Assembly: GCA_026392575.1 (NCBI GenBank)
Contig: JAPLBU010000161.1
Span: 1-15,209, forward strand
Length of the DNA stretch: 15,209 nt
Direction: 5' to 3'
DNA from: Actinomycetota bacterium
GTDB taxonomy: Bacteria > Actinomycetota > Actinomycetes > S36-B12
Below are positions 1-8,408 of this stretch, piece after piece. Made by a program: the position numbers and the translations under genes. The stretch's first letter is position 1; each line of letters begins with the position of its first letter. The notes under the pieces were generated by a model that was not told where the DNA came from, searched no databases, and saw only the letters and a program-made list of their open reading frames with translations.

Positions 1-2
1 CC

Positions 3-893
3 TGGACCGGGCTGCCCGTCGGTATCGCCGTCGCGACGGGCAATGTCGACGCCCATGTGACGTCGCCGGCGGCGCGGGCCATCGAGCCCGGGCAGATGCT
101 GGCCGTGATGGGCACCTCCACCTGCCATGTGATGAACGGGGAGACGCTCGCGGAGGTCCCGGGCATGTGCGGGGTCGTGGCCGACGGCATCACCGCCGGC
201 TCCTGGGCCTACGAGGCCGGTCAGTCGGGTGTGGGCGACATCTTCGCCTGGTTCGTGGACACGGCTGTGCCGGGTCGCGTCTTCGAGGAGGCCGCGGCAC
301 GTGGCCTGGGGATCCACGAGCACCTGTCCGACCTCGCGTCACAGTTGCAGCCGGGTGAGCACGGTCTGGCCGTTCTCGATTGGATCAGCGGCAACCGCTC
401 GGTGCTCGTCAACCACGAGCTGTCCGGGCTGGTGCTCGGCATCACGATGGCGACGCAGCCGCATGAGATCTACCGGGCGCTGCTCGAGGCCACGGCCTAC
501 GGGACCCGCGTCATTGTCGAGGCTTTCGACGCCTCGGGTGTCCCCGTCCGAGAGCTTGTGTGCGCAGGCGGACTGGTGAAGAACGGCGTGCTCATGCAGT
601 TGTACGCCGACATCGTCGGCCTGCCCCTGAGCATCCTTGACTCGGAGCAGGGGCCTGCCCTCGGCTCGGCCATTCATGCTGCTGTGGCCGCGGGCGCATA
701 CCCCGACGTGCGTGCGGCCTCCGAGCGCATGGGTCGAATCCGTCGGGCCGCATATGTTCCGGATCCGACGCACCGCGAGGTGTACGACGAGCTCTATCGC
801 GAATACCTGACCCTGCACGACTATTTCGGACGAGGGGTGAACGACGTCATGCTGAACCTCAAAGCCCTGCGCCGGGAGGTGCTCGCACGATGA
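3..893 (+). CDS. araB: L-ribulokinase, C-terminal part (truncated by window start)
   Basis: This is the C-terminal part of an FGGY-family kinase that phosphorylates L-ribulose to L-ribulose 5-phosphate with ATP in cytosolic L-arabinose catabolism. The open frame runs in from the window edge; the 296 visible residues are about half of a usual AraB of roughly 550 residues. Visible landmarks are GNVDAH near the start, whose Asp corresponds to the FGGY catalytic base, then GTSTCHV, the AraB-typical EAGQSGVGDIFAWF, VLDWISGNRS, and the ATP-side motif CAGGLVKN followed by GPALGSAIHAAVAAG. These match AraB better than xylulokinase or glycerol kinase. The ATG at 57 lies inside the conserved domain and is not the true start. 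The stop overlaps the araD start by 4 bp (ATGA), implying translational coupling. Confidence is high on family, and araD next door supports the substrate. Confidence 0.93.
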   Translation, partial: WTGLPVGIAVATGNVDAHVTSPAARAIEPGQMLAVMGTSTCHVMNGETLAEVPGMCGVVADGITAGSWAYEAGQSGVGDIFAWFVDTAVPGRVFEEAAARGLGIHEHLSDLASQLQPGEHGLAVLDWISGNRSVLVNHELSGLVLGITMATQPHEIYRALLEATAYGTRVIVEAFDASGVPVRELVCAGGLVKNGVLMQLYADIVGLPLSILDSEQGPALGSAIHAAVAAGAYPDVRAASERMGRIRRAAYVPDPTHREVYDELYREYLTLHDYFGRGVNDVMLNLKALRREVLAR

Positions 894-1558
894 CGCTGCC
901 GAGCGACAACGAGCACGCGATCCGGGTTGATCTCGTCACCCTTCATGGTCAACTCGTAACGGCCGGCCTCGTCGTGTGGACGGCTGGGAACATCTCCCAG
1001 CGCATTCCCGGCGAGGACCTCTTCCTGATCAAGCCGAGTGGCGTGTCCTATGACGACCTGACGCCCGAGGCCATGGTGCTGTGCGACCTTGGGGGCACGC
1101 CCGTGGGTGGAACGCTTGCCCCGAGCAGCGACACGGCCTCGCACGCCTACATCTACCGGAACCTTCCTTCGGTCGGTGGCGTGGTGCACACCCACAGCAC
1201 CTACGCGTCTGCGTGGGCCGCGCGCGGAGAATGCATTCCGTGCGTGCTCACGGCGATGGCTGACGAGTTCGGTGGCGATATCCCGTGCGGTCGGTTCGCC
1301 AGGATCGGTGATGAGGAGATCGGCAGGGTGGTCGTCGAGACGCTTGCTGGTAGTCGCTCGACGGCGGTCCTCCTGCAGAACCATGGTGTCTTCACGGTGG
1401 GCAGGGATGCGCGCTCAGCCGTGAAGTCGGCGGTTATGTGCGAGGACGTTGCGCGCACGGTGCACATCAGCCGGCAACTCGGCGAGCCGCGGCCGATCGC
1501 GGCCAACGACGTTGATGCACTGTATGAGCGGTACCAGACGGCCTACGGCCAGCGGTGA
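890..1558 (+). CDS. araD: L-ribulose-5-phosphate 4-epimerase
   Basis: Zinc-dependent class II aldolase/epimerase fold enzyme converting L-ribulose 5-phosphate to D-xylulose 5-phosphate, the step after AraB. At 222 residues it is close to the usual length of about 230. The phosphate-binding elements TAGNIS (31-36) and KPSG (48-51) are present. The metal set known from E. coli AraD (D76, H95, H97, H171) is matched by D81 in PSSDT, H100 and H102 in VHTHS, and H175 in QNHG. The catalytic D120 and Y229 of the E. coli enzyme correspond to D125 and Y219 (C-terminal AYGQ). These last two distinguish the epimerase from fuculose-phosphate aldolases of the same fold. The start overlaps the araB stop, and the stop overlaps a GTG start of the next gene (GTGA), so all three look like one transcript. 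Confidence 0.93.
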   Translation: MTLPSDNEHAIRVDLVTLHGQLVTAGLVVWTAGNISQRIPGEDLFLIKPSGVSYDDLTPEAMVLCDLGGTPVGGTLAPSSDTASHAYIYRNLPSVGGVVHTHSTYASAWAARGECIPCVLTAMADEFGGDIPCGRFARIGDEEIGRVVVETLAGSRSTAVLLQNHGVFTVGRDARSAVKSAVMCEDVARTVHISRQLGEPRPIAANDVDALYERYQTAYGQR

Positions 1559-2685
1559 GAATGCACAGCATCCGCGACTATCGCGGTGCGGCGGAACGAA
1601 GGCTGCCGCGCATGGTCATGGACTTCCTCGACGGCGGTGCCCTCGACGAGATCACGTTGCGCGCCAACGTCGGTGACCTCTCTGCCGTCCGCCTGCAACA
1701 GCGGGTCCTGCGGGAGGTGTCGGAGATGGACCTGTCCGTGTCCGTCTTCGGCACGACCCTGCGCACTCCGGTGGGCATCGCCCCGATGGGGCTGATGTCG
1801 CTGTTCCGACCAGATGCTGATGTCGCGCTCGCCCGGGCCGCGCAGGCGGCTGGAACCGTATTCGTGCACAGTGCCTGGTCCGGCACTCCGTTGCGCGATG
1901 TCGCGGCCGCAGCACCGGGGAGTGTCTGGTCGCAGATGACCTTCTGGCCGGACGCCCGACTCGTCGAGCAACACCTGCAGCGGGCGCAGGATGCAGGGAT
2001 CGAGGTACTGGTGATCGCAGCCGATGTCTCGGTGTCGAGCAAGCGCGATCGCGACCTGCGCAATGGATTCACGATGGAGGCTCGGCCGACGCCGCGCAGC
2101 GTGCTGAACGCGGCGCGAAGGCCTCGCTGGCTGCTGAACTTCCTGACCAGCCCGCGCGTGGCCTTCGGAGACCAGTCGGTTGACGGCAACCCAATGAACC
2201 TGAAGCAGATGCAGGAGTTCATGGAGCACGAGAACACCTCGGCGACATGGCGTGATGTCGAGCGGATCCGGGCTCTGTGGCCGGGCCGGATCGTCGTCAA
2301 GGGGATCGTGAGTCCTGATGATGCGCGCGCGGCAATCGACAGCGGCGCCGATGCGGTCTACGTGTCCAATCACGGCGGCCGCCAGTTCGATGCACAGCCC
2401 TCGACTGTTGCGGCGTTGCCGGCAATCGCCGGAGCGGTCGATGGGCAGGTGCCGGTCTTGGTCGATGGCGGGATCCGGCGCGGGAGCGACATCGTTGCGA
2501 TGATGGCGCTGGGCGCGAGTCTGTGCCTAGTGGGTCGACCGGTCGTGTACGGCGCGGTCCACTCGGGCACGGCGGGAGCGGAGCACGTGCTCGAGATCCT
2601 CGCCGAAGAGGCCTCCGTCGCCCTTGCCTTCACTGGCACGACAATCCTGCGCAACGTGGATCGGTCGGTCATCGCTCCGACGTAA
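1555..2685 (+). CDS. FMN-dependent alpha-hydroxy-acid oxidase/dehydrogenase family protein
   Basis: TIM-barrel flavoprotein of the glycolate oxidase / L-lactate dehydrogenase (LldD) / mandelate dehydrogenase family, which oxidises L-2-hydroxy acids to 2-oxo acids. It is 376 residues, the normal size. Seen: FLDGGA (24-29), PVGIAPMGL (72-80), HSAW (105-108), VVKG (247-250, flavin-contacting Lys249), the active-site signature SNHGGRQFD (271-279) with catalytic His273 and substrate-binding Arg276, and DGGIRRG (304-310). Aligned by hand with spinach glycolate oxidase, the tyrosines Y24 and Y129 are F24 and T129, and T155 is Ala, while W108, R164, His and Arg remain. Substrate and electron acceptor are therefore uncertain. 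The GTG at 1555 overlaps the araD stop by 4 bp; an in-frame ATG at 1561 is an alternative start. Its place behind araBD suggests a role in pentose or sugar-acid use, but that is inference. Confidence 0.88.
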   Translation: MRMHSIRDYRGAAERRLPRMVMDFLDGGALDEITLRANVGDLSAVRLQQRVLREVSEMDLSVSVFGTTLRTPVGIAPMGLMSLFRPDADVALARAAQAAGTVFVHSAWSGTPLRDVAAAAPGSVWSQMTFWPDARLVEQHLQRAQDAGIEVLVIAADVSVSSKRDRDLRNGFTMEARPTPRSVLNAARRPRWLLNFLTSPRVAFGDQSVDGNPMNLKQMQEFMEHENTSATWRDVERIRALWPGRIVVKGIVSPDDARAAIDSGADAVYVSNHGGRQFDAQPSTVAALPAIAGAVDGQVPVLVDGGIRRGSDIVAMMALGASLCLVGRPVVYGAVHSGTAGAEHVLEILAEEASVALAFTGTTILRNVDRSVIAPT

Positions 2686-2705
2686 GCCGAAGGGCCGTGC
2701 GTGCT

Positions 2706-5156
2706 TCACGACAGGATGCGCGCGCGCTCCGGGTCGTACAGCGGACGCATCTGGAGTCGTGCGGCATATGGAACGCCGACCACGACGATCTCGAATCCGC
2801 CGCTGGCGAGCCACTCAGCCGTGACGCCGTCGGCGTTGTCGATCGTGGCGAGACCAACCGAGCGGCCGAGCGTGTGGCCGAAGCCGCCCACCTGGAGATA
2901 GCCGACCCACACGCCGTCCTTGAGCACCGGTTCACCGCCATGCAGCAGGGGTTCGGGGTCATCGAGAATCGCGTTGACGAGTCGGCTCGTGCGATCGGTA
3001 CGCAGTCGCTCCAGCGCTGCCCTGCCACGGAACTCGACCGGCTTGTCCCACGCCACCGCGAACGCGAGGCCGGCCGAGACGGGGGTGTCGGTGACGTCAA
3101 TGTCGATGCCGTAGTCGCGGTAGCCCTTCTCCAGCCGAAGGCCGTGCAGGGCACCGAGGCCGACGGGACGCAGCCCGAGGTCGCCACCGGCTGCCGCGAG
3201 CGTCTCCCACACCGATACCGCCTGATCGGATGGGACGTAGAGCTCGTAGCCGAGTTCGCCGACGTAGGTGACTCGAATAGCCAGGACGCGCGAGTAGCCC
3301 ACTTCGATCTCGCGCGCCGACAGGTAGGGGAAGCCGTCGTTGGAGAGATCGTCAGGGCTCACACGCTGGAGCAGCTCACGTGACTTGGGGCCCTGCACCG
3401 AGAGGATGACGAAGCCCGGCGTGATGTCGGTGACGGTTGCGAACTCATCGGCACGTACCTCATCGAGGATCATCCGCTCGACGCGTCGATGTGACACGTC
3501 CGAAACGACCACCATGAAGCGATCCTCGGCCAGTCGCGTAACGGTGAGATCAGCCTCGATGCCACCGCGCTCGTTGCACCACTGGGTGTATGTGACGCGC
3601 CCGATGTCTCCGATAACGGCATTGGCGCTCAACCGGTCGAGGATGTCGGCGGCATGGGGACCCTGCACCAGGAACTTCGACATAAGCGTCATGTCCATGA
3701 CGCCGACGTTCTCGCGAACGGTGCGGTGCTCCTCCGCGATCCACGGCGTCCAGTACCCGCGATCCCACGTCCACGGCACCGGTGGGTTCACACCGGTGGG
3801 GGAGAACCATTCGGGGTACTCCCATCCCGCCGAGACCGCGAAGTACGCGCCCGCCCGCTCCCAGGTCTCGTGGAGTGGGGTGCGCCGTACGCCACGGGCG
3901 GTGTGCTGATGGAACGTCGGGAAGGAGCCGTCACCGAAGAGGACGCCGAGCTGTTCCACAATCCGCTCGGACCGGAATCTTCGGGTGTTCTCGTGGGGCA
4001 TCGCGCGTTCGATGCTGAAGCCTGCGATGTCGACGGGGCAGATGCCATCGACGATCCAGCTGGCCATGGCGATGCCTACCCCGCCGCCGCTGAGGATGCC
4101 GACCGAGTTCAGGCCGGCGGCGACGAACAGGCCGTCGACCTCGGGGGCTGGCCCGAGTAGCGGAGCGACGTCGGCGGTGAAGCTCTCGGGACCGCAGAAG
4201 AAGGTGCGGATCCCGGCATCGGCCAGGCTCGGAATGCGCAGCATCGCCGTCTCGAGGTGCGGGGTCATGCGTTCCCAGTCGGCGGGGATGGTGCCGAAGG
4301 CGAAGTCCATCGGTGCACTGTCGGGATGCCAGGCGGCGGCAACGGGCTCGAAGAGGCCGACGAGCATGCCGCCGCCCTCCTCGCGGTAGTACCCGTAGCT
4401 CTGCAGGTCCTCGATGATCGGCAGGTCTCCATGCACGCCTGCCATCGGCTCGGTGAGCAGGTAGTAGTGCTCGGCCGCCTGCAGCGGAACGTCAACGCCA
4501 ATGGTTCGAGCGAGTTGGCGCGTCCATAGTCCGCAGGCCAGCACGACGGTCTCCGCCTCGACGACACCGGCGTCCGTTACGACACCCGTAATGCGTCTGC
4601 CGGCGCGGGTGAAGCCCGTCACGGCGACTCCCTCGACGATGGTCGCGCCACCCATACGCGCGCCCTTCGCCAGCGAGACCGCAACGCCAACCGGATCCGC
4701 GCGTCCTTCGTCCGGCACGTACGAACCGCCCACGAGATCGTCGATCCGGGCGAGCGGGAAGAGCTCGGCGATCTCGGCCGGCGTGACGATCTGATTGGGC
4801 ACGCCGAAACCGACCTGGAAGTCACGCTCGCGAATGAGCGTCTCCATGCGTTCGGGGCTGGTCGCGACGGAGAGGTGTCCGACCGGCCGGAAGCCCGTGG
4901 AGTGGCCAGTCTCCTGCTCGAGTCGCGCGTAGAGATCGCGGGAGTAGCGGGCCATCCACAGAGATGTGTCGTCGTGGTAGCCAGCGCTGGTGATCAGGCC
5001 CGCGGCATGCCAGGTGGTTCCTGAGGTGAGCTCATTCTTCTCGAGGAGCAGCACATCGCTGATCCCGAGCTTGGTCAAGTGGTAGGCGATGGAGCAGCCA
5101 ATGACACCGCCGCCGACGATGACGATGCGTGCGCGGGACGGAAGCGACGGTGACAC
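2706..5156 (-). CDS. FAD-dependent N-demethylase, dimethylglycine/sarcosine dehydrogenase family
   Basis: Large 816-residue flavoprotein with the two-part architecture of dimethylglycine and sarcosine dehydrogenases: an N-terminal D-amino-acid-oxidase-type FAD domain (about 9-370), a linker domain (about 373-430) and a C-terminal folate-binding GcvT-like domain pair (about 430-810). Such enzymes oxidise N-methyl amines and pass the carbon to tetrahydrofolate as 5,10-methylene-THF. Seen: GGGVIG (15-20) with E39; TTWHAAGL, whose His50 matches the histidine covalently bound to FAD in the family; GPESFTAD (322-329); VAAGLNSVGI (345-354); and in the GcvT half GIEADLTV (532-539, conserved Asp536) and LRLEKGYRDYG (673-683). 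The GTG start at 5156 has GGGAG 5 nt upstream. It sits 33 nt behind the permease, so it is probably the last gene of the transporter operon. The exact substrate is unknown. Confidence 0.9.
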   Translation of the reverse strand: MSPSLPSRARIVIVGGGVIGCSIAYHLTKLGISDVLLLEKNELTSGTTWHAAGLITSAGYHDDTSLWMARYSRDLYARLEQETGHSTGFRPVGHLSVATSPERMETLIRERDFQVGFGVPNQIVTPAEIAELFPLARIDDLVGGSYVPDEGRADPVGVAVSLAKGARMGGATIVEGVAVTGFTRAGRRITGVVTDAGVVEAETVVLACGLWTRQLARTIGVDVPLQAAEHYYLLTEPMAGVHGDLPIIEDLQSYGYYREEGGGMLVGLFEPVAAAWHPDSAPMDFAFGTIPADWERMTPHLETAMLRIPSLADAGIRTFFCGPESFTADVAPLLGPAPEVDGLFVAAGLNSVGILSGGGVGIAMASWIVDGICPVDIAGFSIERAMPHENTRRFRSERIVEQLGVLFGDGSFPTFHQHTARGVRRTPLHETWERAGAYFAVSAGWEYPEWFSPTGVNPPVPWTWDRGYWTPWIAEEHRTVRENVGVMDMTLMSKFLVQGPHAADILDRLSANAVIGDIGRVTYTQWCNERGGIEADLTVTRLAEDRFMVVVSDVSHRRVERMILDEVRADEFATVTDITPGFVILSVQGPKSRELLQRVSPDDLSNDGFPYLSAREIEVGYSRVLAIRVTYVGELGYELYVPSDQAVSVWETLAAAGGDLGLRPVGLGALHGLRLEKGYRDYGIDIDVTDTPVSAGLAFAVAWDKPVEFRGRAALERLRTDRTSRLVNAILDDPEPLLHGGEPVLKDGVWVGYLQVGGFGHTLGRSVGLATIDNADGVTAEWLASGGFEIVVVGVPYAARLQMRPLYDPERARILS

Positions 5157-5189
5157 GCGGTCTCCCAGGGTTGGTGGCGAGCGAAGCGA

Positions 5190-6116
5190 CTAGAAGTTCC
5201 CTGCGAAGGAACCCACGCTGGATTCCTCACCCTCGTTCTTGCCCCAGCGCCGATAGGCGAGCCAACCGAGAAGGACGACCGTGAGCGACGCGATCAGCAC
5301 CAGCGTGGCGAGGGCGTTCAGCGCTGGGGTCGGGGCCGCTCGCGCAGCGGAGTAGATGCGCATCGACGTGGTCTCGGTGCTCGCATCAGAGGACAGGTAG
5401 CGCACGAGGACGAAGTTGTCGAGCACGTCGGCGAACACGAGGATGGCGCTCACGAGGATGGCGGGGTACAGCATCGGCAGGAGCGCACGACGGACCGCGC
5501 CCATGGCAGTGGCACCGAGGTCGCGCGCGGCCTCCTCGTACTGCTTGCCGATCGTGAGCATGCGTGCCCGCACGATGACCACCGGGTACGACAACTGGAA
5601 CGTGATCAGCCCGATCACCTGTGCCGTGGTGCCGAGCGTGAAGGGGGTGGTCAGCAGCGTGATCATGAACAGCAGGCCGATCGCCAGCGCGATCTCCGGA
5701 ATCACGAAGGACAGGAGTACCGCGAAGTTCGCCCCGCTCGGGATCCGGCCACGCCAGCGATCCAGGGCGAGCGCGAGGGTCACGCCGAGCGGGACGGTGA
5801 CCACGGTGGCGAGGACCGCCAGCAGGAGGGTGTGGGTGAGTGCACTGCGCAGGCTGGGGTCGTTGGCGACAGAGCCGACCGGGTCCCAGGTGTACCAGCG
5901 CAGGGAGAAGCCCTGCCAGACGCTTCGTGACCGACCGGCGTTGAACGAGAAGAGCACGGCGATGGCGACGGGAACGAGGGACCACAACAGGTAGATGACA
6001 GTGACGGTGGCAAGTCCCCGCGCCTTCGGAGTGGAGCCCTGCCGGCGCCAGCGGCGGGTGCGGCCCAGTTCGGGGTCGCGCATCGCCATGTCGACGGGTG
6101 CTGCGGAGATGGTCAT
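5190..6116 (-). CDS. ABC transporter permease, PotC-like
   Basis: Inner-membrane permease of the polyamine/opine/iron-type ABC importer family (PotC/YdcV-like), 308 residues. Hydrophobic segments lie near 36-58, 93-118, 131-156, 165-185, 217-235 and 266-288, which fits six membrane spans after a basic, Arg-rich cytosolic N-terminus. The cytoplasmic EAA loop that docks on the ATPase is clear at 195-214 (EAARDLGA, then Arg-Arg and a Leu-Pro). The ATG overlaps the stop of the preceding permease (ATGA), so the two partners are translationally coupled and probably form a heterodimer. The tail after the last span is acidic (GKNEGEESS). Amine specificity is inferred from the binding protein, not from this sequence. 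Confidence 0.9.
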   Translation of the reverse strand: MTISAAPVDMAMRDPELGRTRRWRRQGSTPKARGLATVTVIYLLWSLVPVAIAVLFSFNAGRSRSVWQGFSLRWYTWDPVGSVANDPSLRSALTHTLLLAVLATVVTVPLGVTLALALDRWRGRIPSGANFAVLLSFVIPEIALAIGLLFMITLLTTPFTLGTTAQVIGLITFQLSYPVVIVRARMLTIGKQYEEAARDLGATAMGAVRRALLPMLYPAILVSAILVFADVLDNFVLVRYLSSDASTETTSMRIYSAARAAPTPALNALATLVLIASLTVVLLGWLAYRRWGKNEGEESSVGSFAGNF

Positions 6117-7009
6117 GAGCGGGTCTCCGATCGGGCCACCGTGCGCGTGTACAGGAACATCGGTGCCGCCAGCACGAGTAGGACAAGCAGGAGCAGCGCC
6201 GCAGCCTGCCCGGACTGGCCTGGGGTCTGGATGGTTCCGTTGATGAGGTTGCCGATCATCGAGGTGTCCGGCGAGCCGGAGAGCAGGTCGCTCGTGAAGT
6301 AGTCGCCCATCATCGGCAGGGCCACGAGCAGCATGCCGGCGGCGATGCCCGGGATGCTCATCGGAATGACGACGCGCCGGAAGACATCGAAGCCGCTGGC
6401 GCCGAGGTCACGTGCCGCTTCGAGCAGGCTCGGGCTGATCCGGTCAAGGGCCGCGAACAGCGGCAGGATCATGTACGGGACATAGCCATAGATCAAGCCC
6501 ATGACGACGGTGTAGGGCTTCCCCGAGAGCCAGTTCACCTCAACGGGGAGGAGTCCACCGAGGGAGATGACGCTGTTGACGATGCCGTCGGTCTGCAGCA
6601 GATTCACCCACGCGAGCATGCGCATCATGTAGCTGATCCAGAACGGCGCGACGAGGAGCACGAGCACCAGGCCCTTGCGCTTGCCGGCGTAGCGCGCGGT
6701 GAAGTAGGCGACAGGGAAGGCGATGATGAGGCTGATGATGACTGCCGTCACGACATAGGTGATGGTGCGCGTAATCGGCGCCAGGTAGAAGTTGTTCGCG
6801 CCGAAAATCCGGTCGAGGGTGATGGCGAACTGGTCGAATCGCCAGTCGAGCGGGTTCCAGGCAGGGATGGAGGTCCGGAAGATCGGGTCGACCTGGCCGA
6901 AGGCTATGCACAGCACGACGTAGAACGGGATCGCGAGGAACAGGGCAAGCCACGCGAAGGAGGGGATGGCCAGGGCCGGCCAGAGGAAGCGCTGGGAACG
7001 CTTGGCCAC
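6113..7009 (-). CDS. ABC transporter permease, PotB-like
   Basis: Inner-membrane permease of the PotB/YdcU type, 298 residues and the first of the two permease subunits. Six hydrophobic stretches are visible near 9-38, 83-106, 113-138, 167-190, 217-238 and 268-290. The EAA motif at 197-216 (EAARDLGA, then RR and IP) marks the contact site for the ATPase. The GTG start at 7009 immediately follows the TGA of the binding-protein gene with no spacer, and the stop overlaps the next permease by 4 bp, so binding protein, PotB-like and PotC-like subunits are one tight translational unit. No odd residues or breaks were seen. Confidence 0.9.
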   Translation of the reverse strand: MAKRSQRFLWPALAIPSFAWLALFLAIPFYVVLCIAFGQVDPIFRTSIPAWNPLDWRFDQFAITLDRIFGANNFYLAPITRTITYVVTAVIISLIIAFPVAYFTARYAGKRKGLVLVLLVAPFWISYMMRMLAWVNLLQTDGIVNSVISLGGLLPVEVNWLSGKPYTVVMGLIYGYVPYMILPLFAALDRISPSLLEAARDLGASGFDVFRRVVIPMSIPGIAAGMLLVALPMMGDYFTSDLLSGSPDTSMIGNLINGTIQTPGQSGQAAALLLLVLLVLAAPMFLYTRTVARSETRS

Positions 7010-8281
7010 TCAGGCACCGGCCTTGAACTGCTGCCAGATCGCGAGGTATTTCGCCTCGGTGTCGGGCGGGAGCTCGAGCAGGCGGTAGCCGGAGTCGAAG
7101 TAGCCGGGCAGCACGATCGCCTCCTGCAGATTCGGCGGGATGAAGCCGTCGGAGATGAGCTGCTCCGGTGTGATCGACACCTGGGGTGGCTGGTAGCCCG
7201 TGTACGCGAAGTTGTTCATCGCCTGCTTGGCATCCATGACGTGGTTCATGAACAGCTGCGAGAGGACTGGGTTCTGTCCTCCCTTCAGGGACACCATGAC
7301 GTCGTTGTTGACGACGCCCGCGCCGTCCTTCGGGAACCAGTAGCGCAGGATCGCCGGATCGGTGCCTTCCGGCAGGTAGCTGACGGCCATGATGAGGTCG
7401 CCTGACCACGCTTGGCTGAGGTCGAGTCGGCCTTCGGGCAGGTCGGTGTAGCCGGTGATAGTGACGCGTGGCTGCGTCTTCTCGTTCATCTGGAGCAGGG
7501 CATCGCGTACTGCAGCCAGCAGGGCGTCGTCACCGGTGTTCACGTCGGTGCCGCCGTTGCGCAGCAGCGTCATGCCGATGACCTCACGGTAGTCGTCGAG
7601 GACGGCGAGATGCTCCTGGTACTGCGGATCCCAGAAGACGTCGTAGGGATTCGGGCGTGCTGCGATGTCCTCCGACACGCGGTCAGTACGCCAGCCGATG
7701 CCCGTCGTGTACAGGGTGTAGGGAGTCGTGTACTGCCACTCCAGGTCGTAGAACGGGTTGAGGAACTCGGGGTACACGTTGGCGATGTTCGGGATGTACG
7801 AATGCTGCAGCGGGCGCACGAGATTGGCCAGGACCAGCTTGCCGATCTGGTCGTAGCTGGGGAAGTAGATATCGAACGGAACCGAACCGCCGCGGATCTT
7901 CGCCATCGCCTCGAGGGTGTCGTTGAACGTGGAGAGTTCGACCTTCACGCCCGTATCGGCGTACTTCTCCTCGAAGGACTTGATGATGCCTGGGTCGAGG
8001 TAGTCGGCGTAGTTGTACAGACGCAGTACGGCGTCCTTCTCCGGCGACAGGCCGGAGGCAATCGCCTCGTTGCCGGGGTTGATCGGCCACTTCACGGGGT
8101 TCGTTGGCGAGGCGATCTGCAGCGTGGCGGCACCGGACGCCGCCGTGCCCGTCGGGGTTGACGAGTCCGCGCGCGCGCACGCGGCCAGCGCCATCGCGCC
8201 AGGGCCGGCCAGGAGAGCCGCCTGCAGGATGCGGCGTCGGGACATACCCAGGCGTGCGATGTCACCGGTCAAATCCGCCAT
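7010..8281 (-). CDS. PotD-like amine-binding lipoprotein of ABC importer
   Basis: Extracellular solute-binding protein of the spermidine/putrescine (PotD) family, 423 residues from the chosen start. The N-terminus has a twin-arginine stretch MSRRRILQ (13-20), a hydrophobic core and a lipobox LAAC with Cys35, so a Tat-exported lipoprotein is predicted. The mature part begins LRLYNYADYLDPG, like PotD. Residues that hold the polyamine in E. coli PotD (D168, E171, W229, D257) appear kept: D229/D230 and E233 in LDDYREV, W292 in AWSGD, D327 in NNDV. This supports a cationic amine ligand. The frame extends to a TTG at 8341, but ATG 8281 is preferred because GGGGG lies 4 nt upstream and the longer form would overlap the putative operator. 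It heads the operon ending in the N-demethylase. Confidence 0.88.
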   Translation of the reverse strand: MADLTGDIARLGMSRRRILQAALLAGPGAMALAACARADSSTPTGTAASGAATLQIASPTNPVKWPINPGNEAIASGLSPEKDAVLRLYNYADYLDPGIIKSFEEKYADTGVKVELSTFNDTLEAMAKIRGGSVPFDIYFPSYDQIGKLVLANLVRPLQHSYIPNIANVYPEFLNPFYDLEWQYTTPYTLYTTGIGWRTDRVSEDIAARPNPYDVFWDPQYQEHLAVLDDYREVIGMTLLRNGGTDVNTGDDALLAAVRDALLQMNEKTQPRVTITGYTDLPEGRLDLSQAWSGDLIMAVSYLPEGTDPAILRYWFPKDGAGVVNNDVMVSLKGGQNPVLSQLFMNHVMDAKQAMNNFAYTGYQPPQVSITPEQLISDGFIPPNLQEAIVLPGYFDSGYRLLELPPDTEAKYLAIWQQFKAGA

Positions 8282-8315
8282 GTGGCCCCCATGCTGGGTG
8301 AGTGAGAGCCCTACC

Positions 8316-8331
8316 CTGACTGAGGGTTCAG
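8316..8331. promoter_or_regulatory. Putative TetR operator, CTGA-N8-TCAG
   Basis: CTGACTGAGGGTTCAG, an imperfect copy of the inverted repeat found four more times in this cluster. The outer CTGA/TCAG half sites are intact but the inner positions are poorly paired (4 of 7 arm positions match). It lies in the 135-bp gap between the divergent binding-protein and ATPase genes, about 35 bp before the former and 85 bp before the latter, so one site could control both transporter transcripts. The right half continues GTTCAGTATT, identical to the right half at 11498-11507. Confidence 0.5.
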
Positions 8332-8400
8332 TATTCTGCAATAGATTCGGGTGAACTCGTCTACTGTTCGATTCGCCGCAGGCGGCTACTCGTCGCGGTT

Positions 8401-8408
8401 GGAGGAGG
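8401..8408 (+). promoter_or_regulatory. Ribosome binding site deciding the ATPase start
   Basis: GGAGGAGG, a near-perfect Shine-Dalgarno sequence, ends 8 nt before the GTG at 8417. The upstream in-frame GTG at 8351 has no comparable sequence, so the internal start is preferred. Confidence 0.7.

Noticed and set aside
3..893. Xylulokinase or glycerol kinase as the identity of the first gene
   Set aside because: The EAGQSGVGDIFAWF and VLDWISGNRS stretches and the following araD match AraB.
1543..2373. Open frame on the minus strand opposite the hydroxy-acid oxidase
   Set aside because: Shadow of a conserved gene; low-complexity, His/Arg-rich translation without a domain.
2686..2705. Possible terminator between the converging hydroxy-acid oxidase and N-demethylase genes
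   Set aside because: Only 20 bp, GC-rich, with no clear stem followed by T residues; similarly nothing convincing in the 12 bp at 9509-9520.
8282..8341. Upstream TTG start (8341) for the binding protein
   Set aside because: It would add 20 residues before the Tat signal and translate through the putative operator; the ATG at 8281 gives a normal signal peptide.
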